DNA of 33,925 bases from Lachnospiraceae bacterium (GTDB lineage Bacteria; Bacillota; Clostridia; Oscillospirales; Ruminococcaceae). The stretch is from assembly GCA_023664705.1 (NCBI GenBank), contig JAMPFE010000025.1, positions 1 to 33,925 of the forward strand, read 5' to 3'. A program made the translations under genes and the position numbers. The notes below the pieces were generated by a model. The model was not told the DNA's origin and did no database searches. It was given only the letters and a program-made list of their open reading frames with translations. Of this stretch, positions 6,391 through 14,221 are shown piece by piece; position 1 is the first letter of the stretch; each line of letters begins with the position of its first letter.

Positions 6391-6450
6391 CTTAAATTCC
6401 TCCAATCATATTTTGTGAACCGCGCTCAAAGCGCATTCTATTCACTTAAT

Positions 6451-6480
6451 ATTATACCACTTTCGGTCGGCATATTTCAA
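6451..6480 (-). promoter_or_regulatory. Sigma-A promoter of surface-protein gene 3
   Basis: On the minus strand TTGAAA (6475-6480), an 18-base spacer and a perfect TATAAT (6451-6456). A short palindrome GCCAATATTTGGC lies upstream at 6505-6517 and could be an operator. Confidence 0.8.
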
Positions 6481-6536
6481 TTGTCCGTTTGTCCAATTTT
6501 TCACGCCAATATTTGGCAATAGTCACAAAACCGCCG

Positions 6537-9125
6537 TCATTTCCGCCTAACGTTCGGATTATCGCTCGGCTCGCGCATAATCGCGTCGTAGAGGTGCTTT
6601 GTCTTGCTCGACTTGCCGCGCTTTTTCTCCTTCAGCATATCGAGCTCCGACTGCTGCTCCTGCTCCCCGAAAACGTCCCTGTCCTCCGTCCAGATACCGC
6701 TCGGGGCGTTCTTCTTCGTCACCGCCCTCGGCAGCGGCTTGTCTCCGTGGTCGACAGCCTGTCCCGCATTGCCCGTCATACCGCTCTCCGACTGCTCCAG
6801 CACGTCGAAAATGCTCTCGATATCCTTAAACGGGTCCTCGTCAAGCTGCGGCGCGGTCCTCTCCTCGACCTCGCTTATATCCGTCAAGTCGAACGTCTCG
6901 GGCTCGGACGTCACGTCCATTTCGGGAGGAGCGGCGCTCGTCGGCACTCCCGCTATCTTCCCGTAAGCGCTGATAGCTGCGGCGTTTTTTCGGATAACTC
7001 TCGGCTTCGGCGCGGGAGGGGGCTCCAGCTGCTCCGCCCGAACAACGGGCTCGGGCTCGCCGTAGCGCCGCCCGTCCGACTCGTCGGTAAACTCAAACGT
7101 CTCCCCGTAACCGCCGCGCCCGTCGTTATCATATTCGGCAGCCCTCTGCGAACGTTCCGCCCGAGGGTAATCCTCCGCAAACCCGCCGCGAGCCTTTCCG
7201 CCGCGCTCTCCCAAGCCCGATGCCCCGAACGCATTTTCGCTGTTCACGGGCTCACCGTGCCGCGCCGCGAACGCGCTCTCGTCATTGCGCTCGCCCGACC
7301 GCACTCCGCGCCCGTCGCTATCGTATTCGGCAGCCCTCTGCGAACGCTCCGCCCGAGGGTATTCCTCCGCGAACCCGCCGCGAGCCTTTCCGCCGCGCCC
7401 TCCCGAGCCCGACGCCCCGAACGCATTCTCATCGCTTCGCTCCGCCCGAGGATAATCCTCCTTAAATTTGCCTCTCTCCGCCCCGAACGACGGCGTGAAG
7501 GCGTTTCTGTCGCTGTCCCTGCGCTCGAGAGGTCTCACGGGGATCTCCACGGAAACGGGCTGCTTTTCCTCCTCGATGCGCCGCAGCTCCTCAAGCGGAC
7601 TGCGCGGCTTTGTCTCCGCGGCAGTCATGCCGAACGGCTGAAAGCCCGCGGGGTCGGCTTTCGCGGGATTTTCTCCCAAGCTCTCCCCGCCGCGGATAAT
7701 ATGCGAGATCTGCGGCTGCTCGTTCTTTCTGCGCTGCTTGCTCGGCGAGGTAAAGAATCCCTCTCTGAGCGCGCGCTCCTCCTCGGGGTCGGGCTCCGAG
7801 ACCGCCTGCCGAATGTCGCTGCGGCTTATCCTCTCGGGAACGAACGGCTTAACAACGCCCTTTTTAGGCTGCTCGGGCTCCTTTTTGGGAACCTCCACGA
7901 TCGGGTGGCTCCGCGTGATATCCACCTCCAGCGAATAATCCAGAAAATCCTCCAGCTCGTCGGGAGCGATCTCCCCGTTGTCGACCTTCCGCTTCATAGC
8001 GTCCAGATAGCTTCTCCATGACTCGTATTCCTTAACGCTCATCGTCTTGTCGACCCTCTGATATATCTCGTCCGTGACCTCCGAGCAGCGCTGCTCCAGC
8101 GCGGGAGTCATCCTGCGCACGGGGTTTGCCTCCTCCCAGAGCTCCAAACAGGTCTTTCCGTTCGGGATATACCGCGAGCAGTAGTCCGCGGTGTGCTCGT
8201 TGTCCTTCAGAAAGCTCCTCCCGCAGCGCCTGCACTTGGCGAGCCACGCGCCGCTCTCGATAACGGCGTCTATCTCCAGGTCCACGGCCGCCTTCAGACT
8301 GCACGGCATATAGATCTTATCGGGATAGTTATCCAGCTTGCCTTTAGTTATGCCGTACCCCGAAAGGTCCTGCGGCAAGCCCTCCTTCATGCGCGAAAAC
8401 GCGTCCATGGCGATCCTGTCGGATATATCCTCGTAGCTCTCAACGTCGGAATAATCCTCGCTGTAGTCGAAATCCGCCAGCACGTGCCTTACTATCTCCT
8501 TCGAGATGCTCGAGAACATAAACGGCGCGGTCGGTATCCTCCCCACGGGGAACACCTTCGTAACGCCCAGCTCCTCTATTCGGCAGCCCATCTCCCTCGC
8601 CGTCACGCTGAACATAAGGTCAAAGTAGTTCCGTCTCGCGGCGGCGTCCTCCGCCGAGCTCACCGACTCCGTAAAAATGAAATCCCTCTTCGTCCTCGCA
8701 TAGTCCTGCACCCGCACCAGATTATGCCATTGATTTATGTCGCGGTTGTACCTGTAATCGCACAGCCTCGCGAAAACCGCCTTCTCAAACGGCGTCCTGC
8801 AGCCCGCGTAGCGGTTCCACAGCGCGCCCTCCCCGATGTTGTCCCGCCTGCACACATAGTCTATCCAGCAGTCCAGATACAGCTTCTCGTAAACCGTCCT
8901 GATATGGTATCTCACATAGCAGTGCGCGTTCTGAATATCGTTCCGCAGCTCCGCAACGCGGTCGCCGTTAAAGGAGCCCGTTTTCAGAGCGTCGTTGCAC
9001 AGCTCCACAGCGCCCTTAGCGTACTCCGACAGCTCAAAGTCGCAGAAATCCAGCAGCGTCGAAGGATAGCGGAGCAAAAATATCTCATTCGAGGTTTTCC
9101 CGACAAGCTTCAGCGTTCTTTCCAA
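6537..9125 (-). CDS. Large zinc-cluster protein with disordered repeat-rich tail, function unknown
   Basis: An 862-residue protein starting at TTG (9123-9125), chosen because AAAGGGAG precedes it by seven bases. Residues 1-400 look globular and mostly helical, rich in Tyr, Arg and Asp, with a likely zinc site: C298-x2-C301 (KCRRCGRSF), then C316 (DYCSR) and C326. This arrangement recalls clostridial proteins labelled DUF6076, an assignment I hold loosely. Residues 400-780 are low-complexity and charged, with a 64-residue repeat occurring twice (motif ENAFGAS...PRAERSQRAAEYD). The C-terminus is again charged (KKRGKSSKTKH). No signal peptide or membrane helix is visible, so it is probably cytoplasmic. 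It follows the membrane-protein gene by 21 bases, likely cotranscribed, and lies just beyond ftsZ, so a cell-envelope or division-linked role is possible but unproven. No terminator is evident after its stop. Confidence 0.7.
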   Translation of the reverse strand: MERTLKLVGKTSNEIFLLRYPSTLLDFCDFELSEYAKGAVELCNDALKTGSFNGDRVAELRNDIQNAHCYVRYHIRTVYEKLYLDCWIDYVCRRDNIGEGALWNRYAGCRTPFEKAVFARLCDYRYNRDINQWHNLVRVQDYARTKRDFIFTESVSSAEDAAARRNYFDLMFSVTAREMGCRIEELGVTKVFPVGRIPTAPFMFSSISKEIVRHVLADFDYSEDYSDVESYEDISDRIAMDAFSRMKEGLPQDLSGYGITKGKLDNYPDKIYMPCSLKAAVDLEIDAVIESGAWLAKCRRCGRSFLKDNEHTADYCSRYIPNGKTCLELWEEANPVRRMTPALEQRCSEVTDEIYQRVDKTMSVKEYESWRSYLDAMKRKVDNGEIAPDELEDFLDYSLEVDITRSHPIVEVPKKEPEQPKKGVVKPFVPERISRSDIRQAVSEPDPEEERALREGFFTSPSKQRRKNEQPQISHIIRGGESLGENPAKADPAGFQPFGMTAAETKPRSPLEELRRIEEEKQPVSVEIPVRPLERRDSDRNAFTPSFGAERGKFKEDYPRAERSDENAFGASGSGGRGGKARGGFAEEYPRAERSQRAAEYDSDGRGVRSGERNDESAFAARHGEPVNSENAFGASGLGERGGKARGGFAEDYPRAERSQRAAEYDNDGRGGYGETFEFTDESDGRRYGEPEPVVRAEQLEPPPAPKPRVIRKNAAAISAYGKIAGVPTSAAPPEMDVTSEPETFDLTDISEVEERTAPQLDEDPFKDIESIFDVLEQSESGMTGNAGQAVDHGDKPLPRAVTKKNAPSGIWTEDRDVFGEQEQQSELDMLKEKKRGKSSKTKHLYDAIMREPSDNPNVRRK
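7121..7430. repeat. Two-copy in-gene repeat, period 192 bp
   Basis: Bases 7121-7238 recur at 7313-7430 with few differences. The period of 192 bp is exactly 64 codons, so the frame is kept. It encodes the duplicated Arg/Glu/Gly-rich segment of the zinc-cluster protein. Confidence 0.85.
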
Positions 9126-9146
9126 GGCAATTCTCCCTTTCCCGCA

Positions 9147-10040
9147 TTATTCCGCAACCGCGGTATGTGTCTCCCCGCTGTCCGAGCCCGTACTTGTGCC
9201 CGTGCTAGAGCTAGTGCTCTTACTCGTACTCGAAGAACGGCTCGACGAAGAGCCGTCCGAGCTGTCCTCGTCCTCCTCTATCTCGATAAGATAGGGATTT
9301 TCGCGCAGACTTCCCTCCACGAGCAGCACGTCGACCTTCTCCCCGTCGACCCTCTGCGTGCTCCACTGCACCAGGTCCTCGCTCCTGCTCTGATAGGTCG
9401 CGGTATGGACGTGCTTGCAGCCGAACACCTTCTTGCACAGCCCCAGCGGTATCTCCATATCGTCCCCCGTAAACTCCACATAATACGCCATGGTCTTTCG
9501 CTCGTTGGTATCGTTGATGTAGCGCACGATGCGGTATTCGCCCGACTCCGAAAGCTTCTCGTAGTCGGGGTCTCTCGTCGTCAGATCCACGCCCGTAAAC
9601 GAAATGTCCCCCATAAACATACGTATTCCGATATACCCCACAACACCCACAACGTACATCAGCAGATACATCGTCCCCAGCACGGTTTTCAGCGTTTCAT
9701 TCGAGTTGTTGACGAAGAACGCCACCACGACGACCACCAGCGGCGGCGCAATCATATACCAGTTCCCGAAGCCGAAAATAACGATAGCGAACACTATCGG
9801 CGGCAGGATATACGCGTTAATCTTCGTAAACATCTGCTTTCTGGTAAAAATCATCAGCCCCAGCGCCGCGATGTTCACAAAAAGGTACAGCACGAAAAGC
9901 GGCGTGGGATTGTCAAACACGAAAAAATACCCGAAGTTCAGCCACGCCACCCAAAGCATAAGCGCGGTGTATCCCCAGCACAGCAGCGCCACGGCGCGCC
10001 GAAACCAGACATTCTTAAAAAAAGCTACCAGCTTGTCCAT
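9147..10040 (-). CDS. Five-helix membrane protein with Ser-rich tail, unknown function
   Basis: A 297-residue protein. Five hydrophobic helices are seen at about residues 15-35, 47-65, 76-92, 96-111 and 120-141, followed by a soluble domain of about 105 residues (Tyr/Val/Asp-rich, with CKKVFGCKHVHTATYQ near the middle), an acidic EEDEDSSDG stretch and a Ser/Thr tail. The ATG at 10038-10040 has AAAAAGGGG upstream. I do not recognise the family. It follows ftsZ after a terminator and a gap of about 190 bases, and precedes the zinc-cluster gene by 21 bases, so these two probably form a unit separate from ftsZ. A regulatory or envelope role is all that can be suggested. Confidence 0.72.
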   Translation of the reverse strand: MDKLVAFFKNVWFRRAVALLCWGYTALMLWVAWLNFGYFFVFDNPTPLFVLYLFVNIAALGLMIFTRKQMFTKINAYILPPIVFAIVIFGFGNWYMIAPPLVVVVVAFFVNNSNETLKTVLGTMYLLMYVVGVVGYIGIRMFMGDISFTGVDLTTRDPDYEKLSESGEYRIVRYINDTNERKTMAYYVEFTGDDMEIPLGLCKKVFGCKHVHTATYQSRSEDLVQWSTQRVDGEKVDVLLVEGSLRENPYLIEIEEDEDSSDGSSSSRSSSTSKSTSSSTGTSTGSDSGETHTAVAE

Positions 10041-10179
10041 ATTTTGACCCCTTTTTAATTAAGTATGATACAGTGCTTCAAAAATGCGGCTATGTAAAAT
10101 AAAAACAATACTACATATTATATTGTATAACAAATCGACGAAAAATGCAAGTGCTTTTCCGAGAATTATTGCATTTTCA

Positions 10180-10211
10180 TAAAAAAGGCCCGGAGCGCCG
10201 CCCCGAGCCTT
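10180..10211 (-). terminator. Intrinsic terminator of ftsZ
   Basis: Arms 10185-10193 and 10203-10211 pair with one G-T pair; on the minus strand the stem runs into TTTTTTATG. It lies 17 bases past the ftsZ stop and marks the end of the dcw transcription unit. The gap from here to the next gene start at 10040 is AT-rich with no clear consensus promoter. Confidence 0.85.
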
Positions 10212-10228
10212 CGTCTCAACAAATTGTA

Positions 10229-11389
10229 TCAGTCTCTGCCCTGATTGAACTTCTGCAGCAGCAGGTCGATGTCCGAAGCCCCCGAAGCGAACCCCACGTT
10301 CCCCGAAAGCCCCTCCGAGGTAGGCGTAACGGTAACGGAAGCCACGGGCTCGGGGTCCGCAGAAACGGACACTCCCGGAACGGAGGCAACGCTCCCTCCC
10401 TCCTCGAAGTCCGTCGCGACAACGATAAGGGAAATCTCGTCCTCCGCCAGCGAATCGTCGAACACAACGCCGAACTTGTATCTCGCGTCGGAGTTGAATT
10501 TCTCGGCAATATCCTGCGTAAGGCTGTCGAATTCCTCGAACGACAGCGTGCTCGGCACGCTTATATTCAGCAGACCGCGTCTCGCGCCGTTGATAGAGGT
10601 CTCCAGCAGCGGGCTGTTCAGCACCTCGTCCAGCGCCTCGTCTATCTTGTAGTCGCCCTTGCCGTGCCCGATAGCCATATGCGCTATGCCCGAGCTGCTC
10701 AGCGCCATCTTAACGTCGGCAAAGTCCACGTTGATATGCCCGTCGCCCTGCAGCAGCTTTATAATGCCCATAACCGCCTTGCAGAGGATGTTGTCGACCT
10801 CGGAGAACGCGTTTTTCAGCGTTATCTTCGCGCCCTTAAGCTCCTTCAGGCGGTCGTTCGGGATAACGATAAGCGCGTCGACGTACTTCTTCATCTCGGA
10901 AATGCCGCCGATAGCCTGCCGCATCTTGCTTGTGCCCTCCCAGCCGAAGGGCTTTGTAACGACGCCGACGGTGAGTATGTCCTTCTCCTTGGCAACGCTC
11001 GCCACAACTGGAGCCGCGCCCGTTCCCGTGCCGCCGCCCATACCCGCGGCGATAAACAGCATGGAAACGCCGTCCATAGCCTTTTCGATGTCCTCACGGT
11101 TCTCCTCCGCGGAGTCTCTTCCCTTAGCGGGGTCGTTGCCCGCGCCCTGACCCTTGGTGGTCTTTCGACCTATCTGGATACGTCTCATCTTGCTGCCGTC
11201 CTTACCGCGAAGCGCGGCAACGTCGGTGTTTGCGATGATGTATTCAACGTCGTGGATACCGCTTTCGACCATATGAGAAACGGCGTTTCCGCCCGCGCCG
11301 CCGACGCCGAAAACCATGATCTTGGTGGTCATCTGAAAGTCATCGGCGACCTCAAATCCGTCGTTATTATCGTCAATCGTAAAAGCCAT
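10229..11389 (-). CDS. ftsZ: Cell division GTPase FtsZ
   Basis: A 386-residue tubulin homologue that polymerises into the division ring. Visible hallmarks: GVGGAGGNAV (about 28-37), ANTD (53-56), tubulin signature GGGTGTG (118-124), and T7 synergy loop NVDFAD (220-225) that activates GTP hydrolysis in the next subunit. The canonical EGxxR arginine is lysine here (EGTSKMRQ). A Val/Ser/Thr/Pro linker follows from about 325, and the protein ends IDLLLQKFNQGRD, unlike the usual D-I-P-x-F-L-R peptide that binds FtsA, SepF and ZapA-type partners. Start ATG follows AGGAGGAG. It has its own sigma-A promoter in the gap after divIB and a terminator, so it can be expressed apart from the rest of the cluster. 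ftsA is not in the window. Confidence 0.97.
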   Translation of the reverse strand: MAFTIDDNNDGFEVADDFQMTTKIMVFGVGGAGGNAVSHMVESGIHDVEYIIANTDVAALRGKDGSKMRRIQIGRKTTKGQGAGNDPAKGRDSAEENREDIEKAMDGVSMLFIAAGMGGGTGTGAAPVVASVAKEKDILTVGVVTKPFGWEGTSKMRQAIGGISEMKKYVDALIVIPNDRLKELKGAKITLKNAFSEVDNILCKAVMGIIKLLQGDGHINVDFADVKMALSSSGIAHMAIGHGKGDYKIDEALDEVLNSPLLETSINGARRGLLNISVPSTLSFEEFDSLTQDIAEKFNSDARYKFGVVFDDSLAEDEISLIVVATDFEEGGSVASVPGVSVSADPEPVASVTVTPTSEGLSGNVGFASGASDIDLLLQKFNQGRD

Positions 11390-11439
11390 AACTTACAACT
11401 CCTCCTGCTTTTTACGTCATTTTGCAAATACTACTTATT

Positions 11440-11468
11440 ATTATAACAGAAATAAATCGAAATTGCAA
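11440..11468 (-). promoter_or_regulatory. Sigma-A promoter of ftsZ
   Basis: On the minus strand TTGCAA (11463-11468), a 17-base spacer and a perfect TATAAT (11440-11445), about 50 bases before the ftsZ start and inside the 162-base divIB-ftsZ gap. Confidence 0.85.
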
Positions 11469-11551
11469 CTGTTTTTTGAGATAAATTTCAACCGCGTTAA
11501 AATTTATTTTGGTAGAATTGTACAAAAATGCAATTTTTTACAATATACGCC

Positions 11552-12703
11552 TTATTCCTCGGGCTCCTCCGCGTCCTCCAAAGGCTTCTCGCCGTCCCCG
11601 TCCGTCTCGGGAGGCTCCTCCGTTCCGGGCTCCTCGGAAACCGCCGAGGTCGTTGTCGACGACGAGCTTACGGTCTCCTCGGGCTTGGGCTTGTTCCTCA
11701 CGGCAAACTTCTCGGGATTGGTCAGCAAAACGGTAACGCTCTCCCCCGCGCCGAGCTCGTTCTTTATATACGCCGCCGCGACGCGCAGCTTGCTTTCTAT
11801 CTCCGTCGCGGGGCCGAGCTCCAGCACGACCCTGCCGCCGTCCACCGAAAGCTTTATCGAGAACTTGTCCGTCATATCTATCTCGTCAAGCTTCTCCAGC
11901 CCCTCCTTTTCGGCAGCGTCCAGCACCAGACGCGGTATCTCGTCCTTGCCGTCGGTCTTGGATTTCAGCCATGCCCCCGTTTCAACGCTCTCCGCGTCGA
12001 AGCCCTTCACCACGGTAAGCCCGTCGGTATTTCCCAACTCGATTATCTTCCCCATGCGCGAGACCACCGCCGTAACGCTGCCCTGACTGAGCGCGTACCA
12101 CTTTTCCGCCTCGTCGACGGTAATAACGAGCTTTGTCGGGAAGGAGCGCTTGACCTCCGCCTTATCGATGTATGCAAGCGAGCCGACGATACTTTCCTCC
12201 GCCTCTTCGACGTTGATATGCAGCAGATTATCGCCTGTTTTCAGCCCCGACCTGCCGATTATCTCCGACGCCGAGTACCGCGCGTTGCCCAGAACCTCTA
12301 TCTCGCCGCACTTGAACAGCACGGTATTCGCCAGCACCAGCATAACGATTACAACAACGACCGCCGCGAGAATATAATACAGAATATAATTTCCCCCGCG
12401 AAACCTGCGGCGCTTTTTGGGCGCGGTCTTAGCGCTCATCGCTCTCGCGACCGCCTTTTGCGCGCGCGGGTCAACGGGCTTCTGCACACGCGGAGCAGCG
12501 GGCTTCTGCACACGCGGAACGGCGGGCTTCTGCGCCGCGGGGCGGTTCGCGCGGGGAGGCTGCTGTTTCTGCACGTTCCGAGGCTTTTTATTATCAACGG
12601 GCGGGCGTTTGCGGGCGCCGTTCTTTACGGGCAGCTCCTTTGTCGATTTCAGCATACCCTTCGGCACCTTGTCCGATACCTGCTTTTTTTGCTTGTCGGT
12701 CAT
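11552..12703 (-). CDS. divIB: Cell division protein DivIB/FtsQ
   Basis: A 383-residue bitopic membrane protein. The first 100 residues are cytoplasmic, basic and proline/alanine-rich, with tandem repeats of the type KPAxPRVQ. A single membrane helix follows (about 105-130), then an external POTRA domain (EIEVLGNARYSASEIIGRSGL, FPTKLVITVDE) and a beta domain. The C-terminal tail is acidic (Glu/Pro/Ser). DivIB with FtsL and DivIC supports septal peptidoglycan synthesis by FtsW/SpoVD. Start ATG follows GGAGGCGATGAA. The N-terminal region is longer than in Bacillus DivIB. It is separated from murA by a foldback repeat element that supplies a candidate promoter. Confidence 0.9.
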   Translation of the reverse strand: MTDKQKKQVSDKVPKGMLKSTKELPVKNGARKRPPVDNKKPRNVQKQQPPRANRPAAQKPAVPRVQKPAAPRVQKPVDPRAQKAVARAMSAKTAPKKRRRFRGGNYILYYILAAVVVVIVMLVLANTVLFKCGEIEVLGNARYSASEIIGRSGLKTGDNLLHINVEEAEESIVGSLAYIDKAEVKRSFPTKLVITVDEAEKWYALSQGSVTAVVSRMGKIIELGNTDGLTVVKGFDAESVETGAWLKSKTDGKDEIPRLVLDAAEKEGLEKLDEIDMTDKFSIKLSVDGGRVVLELGPATEIESKLRVAAAYIKNELGAGESVTVLLTNPEKFAVRNKPKPEETVSSSSTTTSAVSEEPGTEEPPETDGDGEKPLEDAEEPEE

Positions 12704-12720
12704 TTCATCGCCTCCATTTT

Positions 12721-12883
12721 ACAGTTGACAGTGTATAGTTGATAGTTGACAGTTAATGAATGGCAGAAAACGGTCACGTTTACAGCGTCTCGGCAAGCAG
12801 GCGCTTATCCGAAACGCTACAAACGTAATGATACGCATCATTACCTTAACTGTCAACTGTACACTGTCAACTATCAACTAACT
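12721..12883. mobile_element. Foldback (MITE-like) repeat element between murA and divIB
   Basis: The left end (12721-12755) and right end (12846-12883) are inverted copies built from the unit AGTTGACAGT(G/T)(T/A)A with AGTTGAT spacers. Between them are nested inverted repeats: ACGTTT with AAACGT (12776-12781, 12821-12826), AGCGT with ACGCT, CGG with CCG, and a separate perfect GTAATGAT/ATCATTAC hairpin (12825-12844). The whole stretch can fold into one long stem and has no coding capacity. This is the structure of a non-autonomous MITE or REP-like element. No target-site duplication is evident to me. Confidence 0.7.
12828..12856 (-). promoter_or_regulatory. Candidate sigma-A promoter for divIB inside the foldback element
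   Basis: On the minus strand a perfect TTGACA (12851-12856), contributed by the terminal repeat unit, is followed after 17 bases by TATCAT (12828-12833), one base off consensus. It points at divIB, 125 bases downstream. Confidence 0.5.
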
Positions 12884-12892
12884 GCACCGCTC

Positions 12893-14158
12893 TCAGACCC
12901 GTTTTATATCCGCTCCGACCGAGCGCAGAGCGCTCTCAAGCCCCTCGTAGCCGCGGTCGATGTAGCCGAGCCCCGTTATCTCGCTCGTCCCCTCGGCAGC
13001 CAGCGCCGCCGTGACCAGAGCCGCCCCTCCGCGGAGCTCCGCGGCGCACACCTTCGCTCCCGAAAGCCGCTTAACGCCCTGCACGACGCACACTCTGCCC
13101 TCGGTCTTTATCGACGCGCCGAGCCTTACCAGCTCGGGAACATGCCGAAAACGGTTCTCGAAAATGGTCTCCACGAACACCGACGTGCCCTCGGCGGTTG
13201 CGCAAAGCGCGGTGAACGGCGCCTGAATGTCCGTCGGGAACCCGGGATACGGCATCGTGCGTATCGTCGGCGGCGCGGTCAGCCGCTTTCCGCAGCTCAT
13301 ATACAGCTTTCCGCCGCCGTATGTGTAAATACGCGCGCCCATTGCCTCCAAAACGGGCAAGAAGCCGTTCATATGCCGCGGCTCGCATTTCGTCAGGATG
13401 ATCTCTCCGCGCGTTACCGCCGCCGCGCAGAGATACGTCCCCGCGACTATCCTGTCGGGGATAACGCTGTGCTCGCACGGCTCGGCTCTCGGAACGCCCT
13501 CAACGGTTATCACGCTCTCGCCCGCGCCGCCTATCCTCGCGCCGAATTTCCCGAGACAGTCCGCCAGATCGACTATCTCGGGCTCGCGGGCGGCGTTATG
13601 TATTTCTGTGCAGCCCTTTGCGGTCGCCGCCGCGAGCAGGATATTCTCCGTCGCGCCGACCGACGGGAACGAAAGCGTTATCCTCGCGCCGTGGAGCCCT
13701 CCCGCGGCGGTGCAGTCGAGATAACCGTGCTCCTCGGCAATATCCGCGCCCATTTGCCGAAGCGCCGCCAAGTGCAGGTCAATGGGGCGCGCGCCGAGCT
13801 CGCACCCTCCCGGGAACGACAGCCGACAGCGCCCCGCCCTGCCGAGGACCGCGCCCAAAAACACAATCGACGAGCGCATTTCCCGCATGAGGCTGTCGGG
13901 TATCTCGCAGCCCGAAACGTTTGCCGCGTCCACCGTCACCGTATCGCCGCTCCTTTTGCAGCGGCAGCCGAGGTGAGTCAATATCCTGCACGCCGCGTCG
14001 ACGTCGGTGAGCTCGGGAACGTTGTGCAGGACCGTTTCCCCGTGCGCCAGAACCGCCGCCGACAGCAGCGGCAGGGCGCTGTTCTTCGCGCCGTGGATCC
14101 TCAGCTCGCCCTCGAGCCTGCGCCCGCCGTTCACGATAAGCTTTCGGCGATTATCCAT
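12893..14158 (-). CDS. murA: UDP-GlcNAc 1-carboxyvinyltransferase MurA
   Basis: A 421-residue cytosolic enzyme that transfers enolpyruvate from PEP to UDP-GlcNAc, the first committed step of peptidoglycan synthesis and the fosfomycin target. Seen: K25-N26 in GAKNSALP, catalytic loop PGGCELGARPIDLH with the cysteine at about residue 119 (so fosfomycin-type inactivation is possible), PEIVDLADCL, and PGFPTDIQAP. Length matches the family. Start ATG (14156-14158) follows AAAGGGTGATG. That ribosome site lies directly beside a 12-bp hairpin (14169-14202), which may affect translation. It follows murG by 63 bases. Confidence 0.96.
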   Translation of the reverse strand: MDNRRKLIVNGGRRLEGELRIHGAKNSALPLLSAAVLAHGETVLHNVPELTDVDAACRILTHLGCRCKRSGDTVTVDAANVSGCEIPDSLMREMRSSIVFLGAVLGRAGRCRLSFPGGCELGARPIDLHLAALRQMGADIAEEHGYLDCTAAGGLHGARITLSFPSVGATENILLAAATAKGCTEIHNAAREPEIVDLADCLGKFGARIGGAGESVITVEGVPRAEPCEHSVIPDRIVAGTYLCAAAVTRGEIILTKCEPRHMNGFLPVLEAMGARIYTYGGGKLYMSCGKRLTAPPTIRTMPYPGFPTDIQAPFTALCATAEGTSVFVETIFENRFRHVPELVRLGASIKTEGRVCVVQGVKRLSGAKVCAAELRGGAALVTAALAAEGTSEITGLGYIDRGYEGLESALRSVGADIKRV

Positions 14159-14168
14159 AACATCACCC

Positions 14169-14202
14169 TTTCAACATATTTATACGGCATAATATGTTGA
14201 AA
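14169..14202 (-). promoter_or_regulatory. Hairpin adjoining the murA ribosome site
   Basis: Perfect 12-base arms (14169-14180 with 14191-14202) enclose a 10-base loop. In the transcript the last bases of the 3' arm (GAAA) run into the Shine-Dalgarno GGGTG of murA. There is no U-tract, so it is not an intrinsic terminator. It could be an RNA switch, a processing site or a protein-binding palindrome. Confidence 0.6.
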
Positions 14203-14221
14203 AAGCGCTTTGTGTGAATGG

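Noticed and set aside
6489..10058. Long plus-strand open frames of over 500 codons opposite the zinc-cluster and membrane-protein genes
   Set aside because: They are antisense to genes with ribosome sites and sensible protein features; their translations are Arg/Leu/His-rich without domains, as expected for shadows in GC-rich DNA.
12721..12883. Small RNA gene between murA and divIB
   Set aside because: The fold is explained by terminal and nested inverted repeats of a foldback element; no terminator follows it, so an independent RNA is not supported.
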